Positions 35,213-45,665 of a stretch of 64,000 nt of DNA are shown here, piece after piece. The stretch comes from Bostrychus sinensis. Its lineage: Eukaryota; Chordata; Actinopteri; Gobiiformes; Eleotridae. The stretch is taken from positions 33,494,711-33,558,710 of the forward strand of contig CM036240.1 in the NCBI GenBank assembly GCA_020698575.1, read 5' to 3'. How positions within the stretch are numbered: position 1 is the stretch's first letter; each line of letters starts with the position of its first letter. The notes beneath the pieces were generated by a model. That model searched no databases. It saw only the letters and a program-made list of their open reading frames with translations, and had not been told where the DNA came from. The translations under genes and the position numbers were made by a program.

Positions 35213-36845
35213 TTAGATAGATAGATAAGTTTATTGTCACCTGCACAAAAAAGTACAGCGAAATTGTGTTTGGAGCAAGCCTCCAGGCCGCAGCTATTTG
35301 TCAGCGCCGCCACACGCTCTCCAGAAAGTTAAATACAGTTTGCAAAGGCATACATACACAAACACAACAGTAATATAACATAACAAGACACAGTACACAT
35401 GGTCACGTGATGGAATTTTCGTTTGGACTTGGGTGAGGGAAAGAGGGGAAAAAAAGGAGGAGGAGGCAGACGGATGGAGGGGGCTGGGATGGGGAGGGAT
35501 GTGTATGATGCAGTAAGAGTCTGAGCTTATGTTTTGAGAAATTGGAGCCACGACTCAGTTGCCTGGAAATTCCAGACTCACCGCTGTACCAGCAGATGAG
35601 TCTGGTCGCCATAGAATCAATTCGATTTCTAGGGCGGAGCAAACGGGCAGCGGAGGTAGCCAATCAGAAAATGGCGGACGTGACATTAACAAAGCGACAA
35701 GAAAGTAAGCAACGCGAAAACTTTTTTTTTTTTTTTTTTAATAAAGGCTTCTAGTGCTGCAAGCTGCTGTGGTTTTAATGACTCGATATGTTTGTGGTAA
35801 TTTAAAAGGGAATTTACCGCTGAATGAAACAAACTCGGCTCCTCAGTGCGCCACCTTGATTGTTGTTGTTGCGGACGCTGCTTGCGAAGAACACGTGACT
35901 TAAATAAGCGAATCAAAATGCACGGTACGGTTGGGATTTGAGTAAACCACTGCGGACGGCGTGGTGACCAGACTGATATTTCTCTGTATAATAATACAGA
36001 GACATATCAGTCTGGATTTTCCAGGCAAACGACTCAGATGTTTACAAGTCCAGTTCTGTGGCTTGTCCTTGAAGGGAGATATGGCAGTGCACAGGGAGAG
36101 ATAAGAAGACCCAGCTGTCAAGCTGACCTCCCGAACCCATGGAGGAGATATAGGGAGAAGGTACAATTTTTAATCCATTTAAGCTGATCTCCGGTTAATT
36201 TGTCCGGATCATAATCAGTCAATCAGTTCTAGACCTCAGCGTCGCTGGCATACATCCGGTTGATGGAGTGACTTTACTTCATGGTCAGTCCAGTAACAGT
36301 TCACCAGTCTGACCCCCGATGGCGTCCAGTCTCCTCCACAATCTGGGCTGAGATGTCACGGTACAGTCCTCAGTCTGTGCCACTCTCTGTTGTACTTTCA
36401 GTCGGTCACATCCACGAAGCACCCTTTAATTTCCACAGACAGCGGCTGGGTGAATTTGCTGGCAGCTGTCTTACAAATCTTCCGATAGGTCAGGGCAGTC
36501 CCAGGGCCAAAAATAGGAACCCTGCAATCAAAAATTCCAAATATGAATAAATCCACATCCTCCACGGACCGGACTTCCAGGCACACGACATTGCCGGCTG
36601 TTCCAGGCGCCACATGCACTGAAGGTCCAGTCCGGGAAGAGAGGTTCCCCCGGTACCTCTCTTAGGGAGAAAATGTTGTCAATAGCACTGAGTGACCAGT
36701 TAATCAATTCCAGTTGAGTATTTTCAGGAGCACAGCAAAGCAGGGGGTCAAAAAGAAAAAGTCTGACAAGACAAAAAAAAGGAGCAAGCACTAGACAGAG
36801 CGGGAGCAGTAAGAAAACACGTCTGCATTGTACAGAAGCAGGAAG
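35213..36845 (-). mobile_element. Nested insert with GATA tail, non-LTR type
   Basis: The left edge is a short GATAGATAGATAAG tail followed by TTTATTGTCACCTGCAC, typical of the 3' end of an antisense non-LTR element. The - strand near 36400-36700 has an open stretch with GEPLFPDWTFSACGAWNSRQ and, in another frame, IFGPGTALTYRKICKTAASK. I do not recognise the protein beyond its retroelement-like context. The insert splits the host LINE's peptide-repeat region. Boundaries are approximate. Confidence 0.55.
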
Positions 36846-37850
36846 CCTGGTGGTAGCTGGGCTAGTAGCAGCTGGGTTTGTTCCTTGGGCTAGCCTGGTG
36901 ATAGCTGGGCTAGCAGCAGCTGGGTTAGTTCCTTGGGCTAGCCTGGTGGTAGCAGGGCTAGCAGCAGCTGGGTTAGTTCCTTGGGCTAGCCTGGTGGTAG
37001 CTGGGCTAATAGCAGCTGGGTTAGTTCCTTGAGCTAGCCTGGTGGTAGCAGGGCTAATAGCAGCTGGGTTAGTTCCTTGAGCTAGCCTGGTGGTAGCAGG
37101 GCTAGTAGCAGCAGGGCTGGTACCTGGGCATAGCCTGGTGGCTCTTGGGTTTAGCTTGATGATACTGCTAACAGCCTGTATATGTCTTTCATGTTTTATT
37201 TCAAATTCATTTATATGATGAACAGAATCACCAGTGAGTGGTTGTACATTGGTAAGAAGTAAATTCTTGTTAAAAATGTCTGTTGGTTTCTTTCCCCTAG
37301 TAGTGGATTGTAACTCCAGTACTGGCTCACACTGACACAACAGATTAGTTGTTAAATCTGGGTTTAAGTTTTCTCGTGGACCAGGATTCAGTTGCACATC
37401 CCCACTTAACAGAAGCAAAAACAGTATACTGCTATATGCATGCCATTTACCTCTTTTGATGTAACTTTTGCTGTCTTTGCTGGTAATCCCACTGTAATTT
37501 TTCTGCCAGAAGATTGAATAAATAATGACATGTCCATGCTCAAAAAACAACAACTGGTGCGTATTATTCAAAAGTGCATAATGTCCAATGTTTGTGGATA
37601 GATTTTCAGTCAGATAGTTGTCTTGAGAAGGTGGAACAAGAAGATACAACAAACAAAGCAGCAGTATCCAAATGCATGTGTTGTCCCCATTTTTACTTGC
37701 TGGATCTTCTCTCTGGTTCACATATTTCTTTGAGTTGGAGCATTTATGTTGAAAAACGGAACCCAGGTACCTAAAAAGCTTTGGGATATTGTAAAATAAA
37801 AATAAAGATGTAGAGCCCAACAAACCACAGCTACCCACAGCAGCCATCTT
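36846..37850 (-). mobile_element. 5' part of an antisense LINE with 2A-like motif and 16-residue repeats
   Basis: The - strand ORF starts at 37847. It has hydrophobic segments near residues 60-72 and 139-147, then SGDVQLNPGP (residues 148-157), a 2A-like ribosome-skipping motif known from N-termini of some animal LINE proteins. A linker leads to six tandem 16-residue repeats of the type QGTNPAAISPATTRLA, encoded by a 48-bp DNA repeat at about 36850-37130. The endonuclease follows at 34505-35212 beyond the nested insert. The first half of the window's longest - strand frame belongs to this LINE and the second half to the insert. Confidence 0.75.
37377..37400 (-). other. 2A-like motif DVQLNPGP
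   Basis: The - strand codons read D-V-Q-L-N-P-G-P after a leucine-rich run. The 2A consensus is D-x-E-x-N-P-G-P; here Gln replaces Glu at the third position. In known cases translation skips the Gly-Pro bond. Whether this variant works cannot be told from sequence. Confidence 0.65.
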
Positions 37851-39049
37851 GTCTCAAATCGGATGAAGGGTTTAGGAATGAAAAGGAAATGATGGAAATT
37901 CCCCAGGGAGTTCAAGAAATAGCTTTTGAACCAACTGTCCAATTACTTTTGAGCCCCTGAAAAAGAGCGTCCTACACTTTACAAAGCTGTAACTTCTAAA
38001 CACTTCATCCAGTTTGGACGTGAATACTTTCAAATTACAGCTGGGAGTCAGCACAAATGAATTATATAACTGTATTTTGAATAGCTTTTGGTATACAGTT
38101 AAAATAACAAAACATGTGTCAGTGTCAAAATAACTGTACTCTCACTTTATTGGAAGTTGCACAAAAAAAGTTTCTGTTCTAACTTCTATGTGCATAATAA
38201 TAGAAATGTATTGGTCTTTGATAGCGCTTTTTTGTAGTCACTCAAAGTCACTTTACAATTGCATTATTCATTCACTCCTAAGCTACAGTTGTCATGGGGC
38301 AGACTGATGGAAGCATGGCTGCCAATCTGCTCCTATGGCCCTTCTGACAACCACCAAACAGTCACACTGACACATTCCTGCAATGAAGGTGGGTGAAGTG
38401 TCTTGCCCAAGGACACAACGACAGCATGTAGTGGAGACTGAAGTGGTAGGAGTTGTAGCGATTCACAAAAATCACAGTTCAGTTTGGTTCAGTTTGGTAC
38501 ATTTTTGGTATTAAAAAGAAAAAAAAATGCAAAATGATTCATTATGTATTTTTTATTAAAGATACCAAGTAAACAATAGCAGTTTTATATTAAAAAAATG
38601 AAATAAAATATATAAAAGTGACCAATTTAGGTGATCTGTTACACAAATAATCTTAAATTACACTCTGTATAAAAAAATTACACTATTCTAACAATTAAAC
38701 AAATAAAATTAAATTTAGTTGTTAGAAACTGAGCTATACAAAAACCCTACAGCCTTTTACATACTCAAACTTCGTGAAACAATGCTGACACACAACTCTC
38801 GTCTTATCCACTTGTCTTCACACGTCATTGATTTTGACAGTGAAGCCAAAATGTTCCTGTACACTGAAAAAAAAAAATGTTTCGAGCCATGTAATAGATC
38901 CTTCTACTTAAATCCAATGTATGTTTTTGTGTTAATAATGGCAATATAAGTTATAGGCTCAGACCAACATGAAATGAACCATTTACATCATAATGTGATT
39001 TTCTAATTTAAGTCAAAGTCCTAAAATTAGGTTTATGGTGGCCTATGGT
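37851..39049. other. Intergenic with old repeats
   Basis: 37930-38165 resembles the non-coding end of a fish Tc1-like element (CCAATTACTTTTGAGCCCCT). 38225-38465 contains GTGTCTTGCCCAAGGACACA, a widespread teleost repeat of unassigned class. No gene is seen. Confidence 0.5.
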
Positions 39050-39600
39050 GTTTTAAATGATTATAATAAAATTGTACAAGACTGACATGTAATTGTAACT
39101 TCTGTCCCCCATCCTCTCCTGTAATGTCTAAACACAGCATCTTTATTTCTAAATTTGTATTGTTCTCGTGGCCTGACCTCCGTTAGGTGGCCTCGATGGT
39201 GTTATTTACTATAACTTTGTTATTTCTAATTCCACCCTCCTGTCACACTTTGTTATACACTGGGTGGGATGTGGGTCTTTCTCGTGTACACATGTGGCTA
39301 AATATGTCAATCTGATTAAGGTAAAAGCCCTTAAGTACTGTTTAATCAACATGACAAGGCATGAGCTTGATGCCATTTACACAAATTTACTTCTCCCTCC
39401 AATGGTCAAGTGGAAGGAAGTACTGCAGCAATTAGCTGACCTGCTGACTGAAAGACTTGAGTTGACTTGAAGAATATTATAAGCATAAAAGGTGCATGTC
39501 TATAGGACATTTTCTGTAAATGACGAAATGGAAAACAGAATGATGAAATTTAAGTTTAGAATATTAACATCTACTTTATAACTGTTAGTCAAAAGGGCCT
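39050..39600 (+). repeat. TAAR 5' flank without a gene
   Basis: It matches the region upstream of TAAR-C in several blocks from about 32770 to 33689, for example GTACAAGACTGACATGTAAT near both left ends. It runs into the first 13 bases of the conserved upstream block (GTCAAAAGGGCCT, 39588-39600). There it is cut off by an antisense gypsy fragment. No TAAR exon follows, so a receptor copy has been lost or displaced here. Confidence 0.8.
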
Positions 39601-40560
39601 AAGGCCACTAGGGTCTTCTGTAAAGAGGTAGCTTGGAGGCCAATTTGGTGAGCAATGTTCGTGTCCATAAAGTTATCATCAGCGCCGGAGTCAACAAGAA
39701 CAGAAACAGGGATGGTGAGATTTACTCTTGAGTTGTTTTGATGGAGAGTGGCGGGGAGTATCATTTGAGGTGACCCCCCCCTTTTGGTTGAACAGGGCAA
39801 TTAGGTAGAAAATGACCAATCTGTTTACAATAAATACACTCACCCGCTTTAATCCGTTGGAGGTGCTCAGTTGGTGTGAGATGGGTCCATCCTAACTGCA
39901 TTGGCTCCACATAAGAATTTCCAGGACTAGGTTCTATAGACAAGGGTTTAGAGGTGTATTGGAACTCACCCAAGGCTGAAAGGTAGGAGGCCAACACTGG
40001 AGAGGTGAAAGCAGGTGGACACGGTCTAGACAGCGGTCTCGCAGGCGGTTACCAAGTTTAATGGCTACTGAGATTAGCAAGTCGAGATTATCATCAAATT
40101 CATCTTTCAAGGCTAACTCATTCTTGAGTTGCTCGCTGAGGCCTTTAATGAACACACCCTGGAGGGCCATGCTATCCCAACTAGCCTCTGCAGCTAGAGT
40201 TCTAAAATCAATGGAGAATTCAGCAATGCTACGAGCGCCCTGGCGAAGTGCTAGTAGTCGTTTAGCTGCTTCTTTTTCTTGGATAGGATGATCAAAACCT
40301 TCCTCAACTATCCCACAAACTCTTCATAATTCTGGCCGCTAGCAGTTTTGTTCTCCCAGGTAGATGATGCTATTCCCTTATCCCAAAATAAAAGTTAGTT
40401 TAGAGCGGTCTGTAGCATATGTGTAAGGTTTTTGAGACCTCCAGACGTTCCTTGCCAACCAGCGAGGAGCTATCCAATAATCCACTGCTCCGTCTCCCGA
40501 GTGTTTCCGAACAGGGCCGATCTCCATGTGATGAGTTTGGAATAAGTTAAAAGTGTCATT
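39601..40560 (-). mobile_element. Ty3/gypsy gag and protease fragment, antisense
   Basis: The - strand encodes a capsid-like stretch (FIKGLSEQLKNELAL), then a zinc knuckle (CIYCKQIGHFLPNC) and a retropepsin active site (VLVDSGADDNFMD). The frames overlap by frameshifts. Reverse transcriptase and integrase are absent. The left edge abuts the orphan TAAR flank. The right edge is approximate. Confidence 0.85.
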
Positions 40561-41130
40561 CCCTCAAACTTTATTCCACAAAATGATCTGAAGAAACCTC
40601 ACTTTATAAAAGAGACACTTAGAGCCTCCACAAAGTCTAATGTCAGACTCCTGATAAATGATTATTGTGAGAATGAGCTGCTCTGAGCACTTTTGTTAAC
40701 ATTTTAGAAAAACGAAACTTAAAAACCACGTGGCTCATTAGCATAAATCCACAGTGGCGTTCAGTGTGGCTGTGTTAATGCTGCCAACTGTCCAGAGCAG
40801 AGACAGAGCTGCTGTCGGTGAGTCTCAGAGAATATTTATTACAGCCTGTTCTGTGTTTGTGTATTTACAGCTGTCTTTTAGGTTTAAACCTCCAAATTTA
40901 TGTGAGTCAGAAATGATTCTAGAGTCTGTGGAGTTAATGCAGAGCTCTTTATTAAACAGAGCACACAGTAGCTTCTCTTATATGGAGTGAAATTTCTGAT
41001 ATTATTGATCAATACTTCATGTGTATAAATATTCACTTCCTAGAAAACGATGCGATTCGATACAAGGTCATATGTATTGATGTAGTTGTATCAGGAATAA
41101 AAATCAATACAGTTACTGTATTGTTACACC
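40561..41130. other. Intergenic, no gene seen
   Basis: It may include LTR-derived sequence of the adjacent gypsy fragment. The part around 41045-41125 (GATTCGATACAAGG) resembles an old DNA transposon end. Nothing firm is seen. Confidence 0.4.
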
Positions 41131-41600
41131 CTTAATGCCCTAGCTAATATTCTGGCTAGGACATTTCACATGTGTTCAGACAATGTAAAAATCAAACTTT
41201 TTAGAACTTACTGTACACCTCTGTATACTGCCCCACTGTGGTGTAAATATGAGAGAGCTTGCATACAGAAGCTTAAAGTTGCTCATAATGATGCCTTGAG
41301 GATTCTACTCAAGAAGTCCAGGTCCAGTAGTGCCAGTCTGTTGTTTTCTCATGCTCAGGTCAGTACCTTTTAGGCAAGAACTGAGAAATCTGATGTACAG
41401 AATAATCTGTCACCTGAATAACTCTGAGAACAGCCTTGTCCTGATGCTGGTGAATCCCAGTGTTAGTGTTGTGTGCTACCAGTCCTCTCTGTGGAAACAC
41501 TGGCGAATGTGTCTTTTATAATTTTCCTTTCTCTTTCTTTCTATTGTATATGTTGAGTGTTGGATTTATTTTGTGATGCTTATTATATGGACCTTGAGTC
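41131..41600 (+). mobile_element. 3' end of a non-LTR retrotransposon ORF2
   Basis: One frame reads KIKLFRTYCTPLYTAPLWC and then KVAHNDALRILLKKSRSSSA, the C-terminal domain after the reverse transcriptase in several fish LINEs. The reading shifts frame at about 41370 and continues to HWRMCLL. A GAT microsatellite follows and probably is the element's 3' tail. Confidence 0.75.
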
Positions 41601-41610
41601 TGTCAATACA

Positions 41611-41660
<50 letters not shown>
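41611..41660 (+). repeat. (GAT)16 microsatellite
   Basis: A pure trinucleotide array directly after a LINE 3' end. Confidence 0.95.
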
Positions 41661-41661
<1 letters not shown>

Positions 41662-41689
41662 TTTGATATTCTCAAGAAGCACTGCTTGA

Positions 41690-42345
41690 TGTGAACCATG
41701 CCTCATAGAAAACTTACATTTAAGAATTCCTGACTTGCATAAAGCTGGAAAAGGTTACAAAAGTATCTCTAAAAGCTTTGATGTTTGAGTCCACGGTACT
41801 ACAGATTGTCTATAAATGAAGTAGGTTCAGCACTGTTGCTACTCTCCCTAGGAGTGGTTGTCCTGTAAAGATGACTGCAAGAGCACAGCACAGAATGCTC
41901 AATGAGCTGAGGAAGAATTCTAGAGTGTCAGCTAAAGACTTAGAGCAATATCTGGCACAAAATAACATCTTTCTTGACAAATAGGTTAAGTAGGTTAATA
42001 GGTTAATAGGTTAAGCATCAAACAAGAATAGACTTCATGGGAGGACACCACAGAAGAAGCCACTGATGTCCCAAAAAAAAAAATATTGCTGCACATTTGA
42101 AGTTTGCAAACGAGCACATGGATGTCCCACAGCACTACTGGCAAAATATTCTTTGGACAGATGAAACCAAAGTTGAGTTGTTTGGAAGGAACACACAACG
42201 CTATGTGTGGAGAAAAAAGGCACAGCATCAAAATATCAAAACCTCATCCTCACTGTGAAGTATGGTGGAGGGGGCATCAGTGGTTTGGGACTGCTTTGTT
42301 GCCTCAGGGCCTCAGGGCTTGACACTGACAAAGAATGCTTCTTTG
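41690..42345 (+). mobile_element. Degenerate Tc1-like transposase
   Basis: The paired DNA-binding region is readable (FSTVATLPRSG, then MTARAQHRMLNELRKNSRVS), then a part of the DDE catalytic domain (YWQNILWTDETKVELFG and RNTQRYVWRKK). There are several stops and a short tandem GGTTAATA run near 41990-42010. It is inactive. Confidence 0.85.
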
Positions 42346-43234
42346 ACTCCTCGCTCAAACCATCTTTTCTGTCAGGGTAATATTTGGACCTCACTGTCCG
42401 CAAAGGAGTGGTTTGTGTCTTTAGGTGGAGGTGCACTGCTGACTCCAGCCCACTGGAGTTAGCCAGGCAGTTGGGCCAATTGTGCAGAGGTTATTTGGTT
42501 TCCCAAATGTTCATTGCAGTTCTCACTGCAGTGGGTGGAGTGCACAACAATGCACTCTTTTCCTTAAGATGAACCAGTTTTTGTTGGAGGGTAATAAAGC
42601 GGAACTCATGCTCTATCATAATAAAAATCGAGAAATAAAAGCCATTGCTAGCTTGTTGCTTGGCTCACCATGATGTGCCCCTTTCTTGTGAGACTCAAGA
42701 TTTCCACGACACCGGGTCGGCAGCGCTCAGACTCACAAGTGTCATTTTCAACCCAGAGACACTGGGGGAAATGTGGGGCTCTATTCAACCCCACAACAAC
42801 TCATTTAACCATCTCACAAACACCTAAACAGTTTAGGTGTTTAGTTGTTTGTTTGTTTTTTTGGTTTGTTTGTATAATTGCACATTTGTTTGTGTTTATA
42901 TGGCCTTGTTGGACAGTTCTTCAGTCAACTTGTGAGCATGAGGACATGACTGAAACCAAGGGGCAAGGTCTTAAAAATGAAGGACTATGCAAAATGGCAC
43001 TTAACAAAAGGGGTGTGTGATATTGAAATAAATTAATATCCCAATATTTTGAGAGGATTTAGCCAGCATAATGCCAAAAAATTGTTTGTAAATGTAGAAC
43101 CCCCTTTATCAGTAATAATAATAACAATATATTACAAGTCCTTGGTTATATCATTAATTGACTATACAATATTGCAGTGCTTCTCAAAGTCAAAGGCTAC
43201 CGCTAATAAGCAACTAGTGCTGGGAATGTGTAAG

Positions 43235-43237
<3 letters not shown>
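42346..43237. other. Intergenic; start of the TAAR-D duplicated unit
   Basis: No gene is seen at 42346-42840. From about 42840 scattered blocks (GTGTTTATATGGCC, AAAATGAAGGAC) match the region from 50285 upstream of TAAR-E, marking the left part of the D/E duplication. Confidence 0.6.
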
Positions 43238-43306
<69 letters not shown>

Positions 43307-43316
43307 TGTGTGTGTG
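43238..43316 (+). repeat. (TG)n microsatellite upstream of TAAR-D
   Basis: About 36 TG units with a short GC interruption, followed by a GA run. The corresponding site upstream of TAAR-E (50366-50408) has a shorter, more interrupted array. Confidence 0.95.
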
Positions 43317-43523
43317 AGAGAGAGAAAGAATTTACAAGTGGATGTTAAAACATAAAACGGTAAAAAAAAGTCATTGGACTTGTTTTTTAAAGTGTTAAAG
43401 ACACTAAGTCCAAGAGGCGCAGTTCAAAATTTGTAAAAGACAAAATATAATACTTATAAGTAATCAACAAGTCAGCTGTTGACCATATTCTAAACCTCTT
43501 CTTTTTTGTAATAATACTTGTTA

Positions 43524-43614
43524 GTCAAAATGACCTGTGAGATTTGAAATTGGGGATGTTCCTTTGAGAACATGAGCAGATATATTAGAGCGAGACAACT
43601 TGCACTCTGTGAGG
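43524..43614 (+). promoter_or_regulatory. Conserved 91-bp block upstream of TAAR-D
   Basis: It has the same length as in TAAR-A, B, C and E, with CCTGTGAGATTTGAA and GAGCAGATATATTAGAGCGA. A TTG codon at 43600 extends the reading frame, but the ATG at 43615 is the start shared by all paralogs. Confidence 0.5.
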
Positions 43615-44934
43615 ATGGAGGCGACTGTGGAGGCAGAACTTTGCTTCCCACATCTTCACAACAGCTCGTGCAGAAAACAACAGATCGACCCAACTAGGCT
43701 TCTGATTTCTGATGTCCTTCTTTCTATTGCCTCTATGCTCACTAGCTCACTCAACTTGTTGGTCATCATTGCTATCGCTCACTTCAGGTAGATATGACTG
43801 CATGAAAATGCTTGACACTCGTGTGTGTTGAACTGTTTCTGTAACAAAATTAGACATTGCAAAGCCTCAGAAGAAAGTTAAGAAATTTTGTATCAAAGGC
43901 CCAAAAGCTTCAACAGTTTTAATTATATATAAAGTCTGTCTAAGTCTTATCAAGTTATTATTGCCTATGACAGTAACTAAAACCTTGATAACCCTCTATA
44001 CTATGAGTAAAAATACAGAGAAACAATGTTAAGATGGTTTTATACCCCTGTCTTTGTCAGCCACCTGCTTGTCCCAGTATCTACTTCTCTCTCAAAATCT
44101 AAACAATTTTCTCTGCATATTTAATCTTGTTGCAGACAGCTCCACTCCACCACTAACATCATCCTCCTCTCTCTGGCTGTGTCAGACTTCGTCGTTGGTC
44201 TTGTGGTGATACCAGTCGAGGGCCTCAAATGGAGAACATGCTGGACATTGGGCGACCTCTCATGTGCTCTGTATTCTCTGCTTTCTTCTATTTTTGCAGT
44301 GGCCTCAATAGGAACTATAATTCTCATTTCTGTGGATCGGTACATGGCCATCTGTGACCCGCTACGTTATCCAACACAAATGACTGTAAAAGTAGCCAGC
44401 CTCAGTGTTTGTATATGTTGGTCATACGCCTTTATATATTCAATTCTATTTTTATTAGAAAACTTCAGAAATGTAGGTAAATACAAATCTTGCCATGGAG
44501 AGTGTGTGCTTCACTACTCACCAGAAGTCAACCTAGTTATGTCTTTTATTCTCCCAGTTAGCATCATTGTTGTGCTTTATACAAGAGTCTTTATTGTAGC
44601 TGTCTCTCAGGCTCGAGCCATGCGTTCTCAAGTTAAAAACATGACTTCTCGGACGTCCAGGAAATCTGAGATTAAAGCTGCCAAGAACTTGGGTGTAATA
44701 GTGATTATGTATCTGATGTGTTACTGTCCTTTCTTCTGTGTTGCCTACTCTGGGATCAATGTCACAATACTAGGTATTCCCCTCATTGTTATTGTGATTT
44801 CACTAGTTTGTCTAAACTCCTGTCTAAACCCTCTTGTCTATGCCTTGCTCTACCCCTGGTTTAGAAAATCTGTTAAACTCATTGTAACTCTGAAGATACT
44901 AAGACCTCGATCATGTGATTTTAAAATATGCTAA
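43615..44934 (+). CDS. TAAR-D: trace amine-associated receptor, two exons, intact, lacking both amine anchors
   Basis: Exon 1 is 43615-43787 and exon 2 is 44136-44934, with a 348-bp intron (CAG/GTAGAT; TTGCAG/A). The product is 323 residues. The N-terminus has HNSS as glycosylation site; DRY is at 125-127, and the fingerprint reads NSCLNPLVYALLYPWF. Position 3.32 is Ser108. Position 5.42 is Asn190 (EVNLVMSFILP), where TAAR-A, B and E have Asp. The change is one base (AAC for GAC). Position 6.48 is Tyr, in CYCPFFC. All splice sites and the frame are intact, so the gene looks functional but should not bind an amine by either known acidic anchor. A polyadenylation signal lies at 45433-45438. It is the closest relative of TAAR-E. 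Confidence 0.93.
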
Positions 44935-45665
44935 AGAAAGAAGCTTGTTCACATTGTGCCATTTAGTAATTGTGTGGAATCAGTATCTATCCCCCACCAT
45001 TTAGAACCAGCACTCAGAGGTTCTCCTCTCGTAATAATCCTCTTGTGTCTGGTCTCAAATCCTGACTGAAGTTGGTGGGGCCAGCAGGCCATAAGGGACA
45101 GGCACTTAATCCAAGCATTTTCAGCAAAGAGAAAGTAACAGCTCCACAAGATATGTTTTCAACAAATATGAATTATTAGGCTGTATAGAATGTGAAAAAC
45201 AGCACAATATGTCTTCTGGAAGGCACACAGGTTCATTATACTGACTATGTTGGAGGTTGGGTTCTTTACAATGGTTTTTATTTAACAATGATCTGGGACT
45301 CGATAAAGAAAGCCCCTGTCGCATGCTCCCATTCAGAGATTCCCAAGGCAAATACTTCACATGAGTACTTTTTCATAAGCTTTCATAGACTTAATGTTAA
45401 CTTAAGGTGTTTCATAGGTGTATGTGCACATCAATAAACAATTAAAACTGACTGTGTTTGTCAAATTAAAGTGAATAAATGTAAATGACTGCATTTATAT
45501 AGGGCAGGTCTACTCTTATTAATATAGTGTTTAATTATGACATATTAAACAAATCAAGTAAATTGTACATAAGCCTTTTTTTATCTTAAAATATCAAGCT
45601 ATAATTAAAAGTGTTTTTTTTTCCCTTAAATTAAGTTTGTTAAAGAAATATTGTTATTAATTACG
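44935..45665 (+). other. 3' flank of TAAR-D, duplicated after TAAR-E
   Basis: It matches 52036-52765 closely, with a few small insertions and deletions. Similarity ends after ATTGTTATTAATT, where the LINE begins. No gene is seen. Confidence 0.8.

Noticed and set aside
36528..37847. 439-codon - strand frame as a host gene
   Set aside because: Its first part is a LINE N-terminus with 2A-like motif and tandem repeats; its last part belongs to a second nested retroelement.
43600..43614. Earlier start of TAAR-D at a TTG codon
   Set aside because: The ATG at 43615 is the start conserved in all paralogs; the upstream codons belong to the conserved non-coding block.
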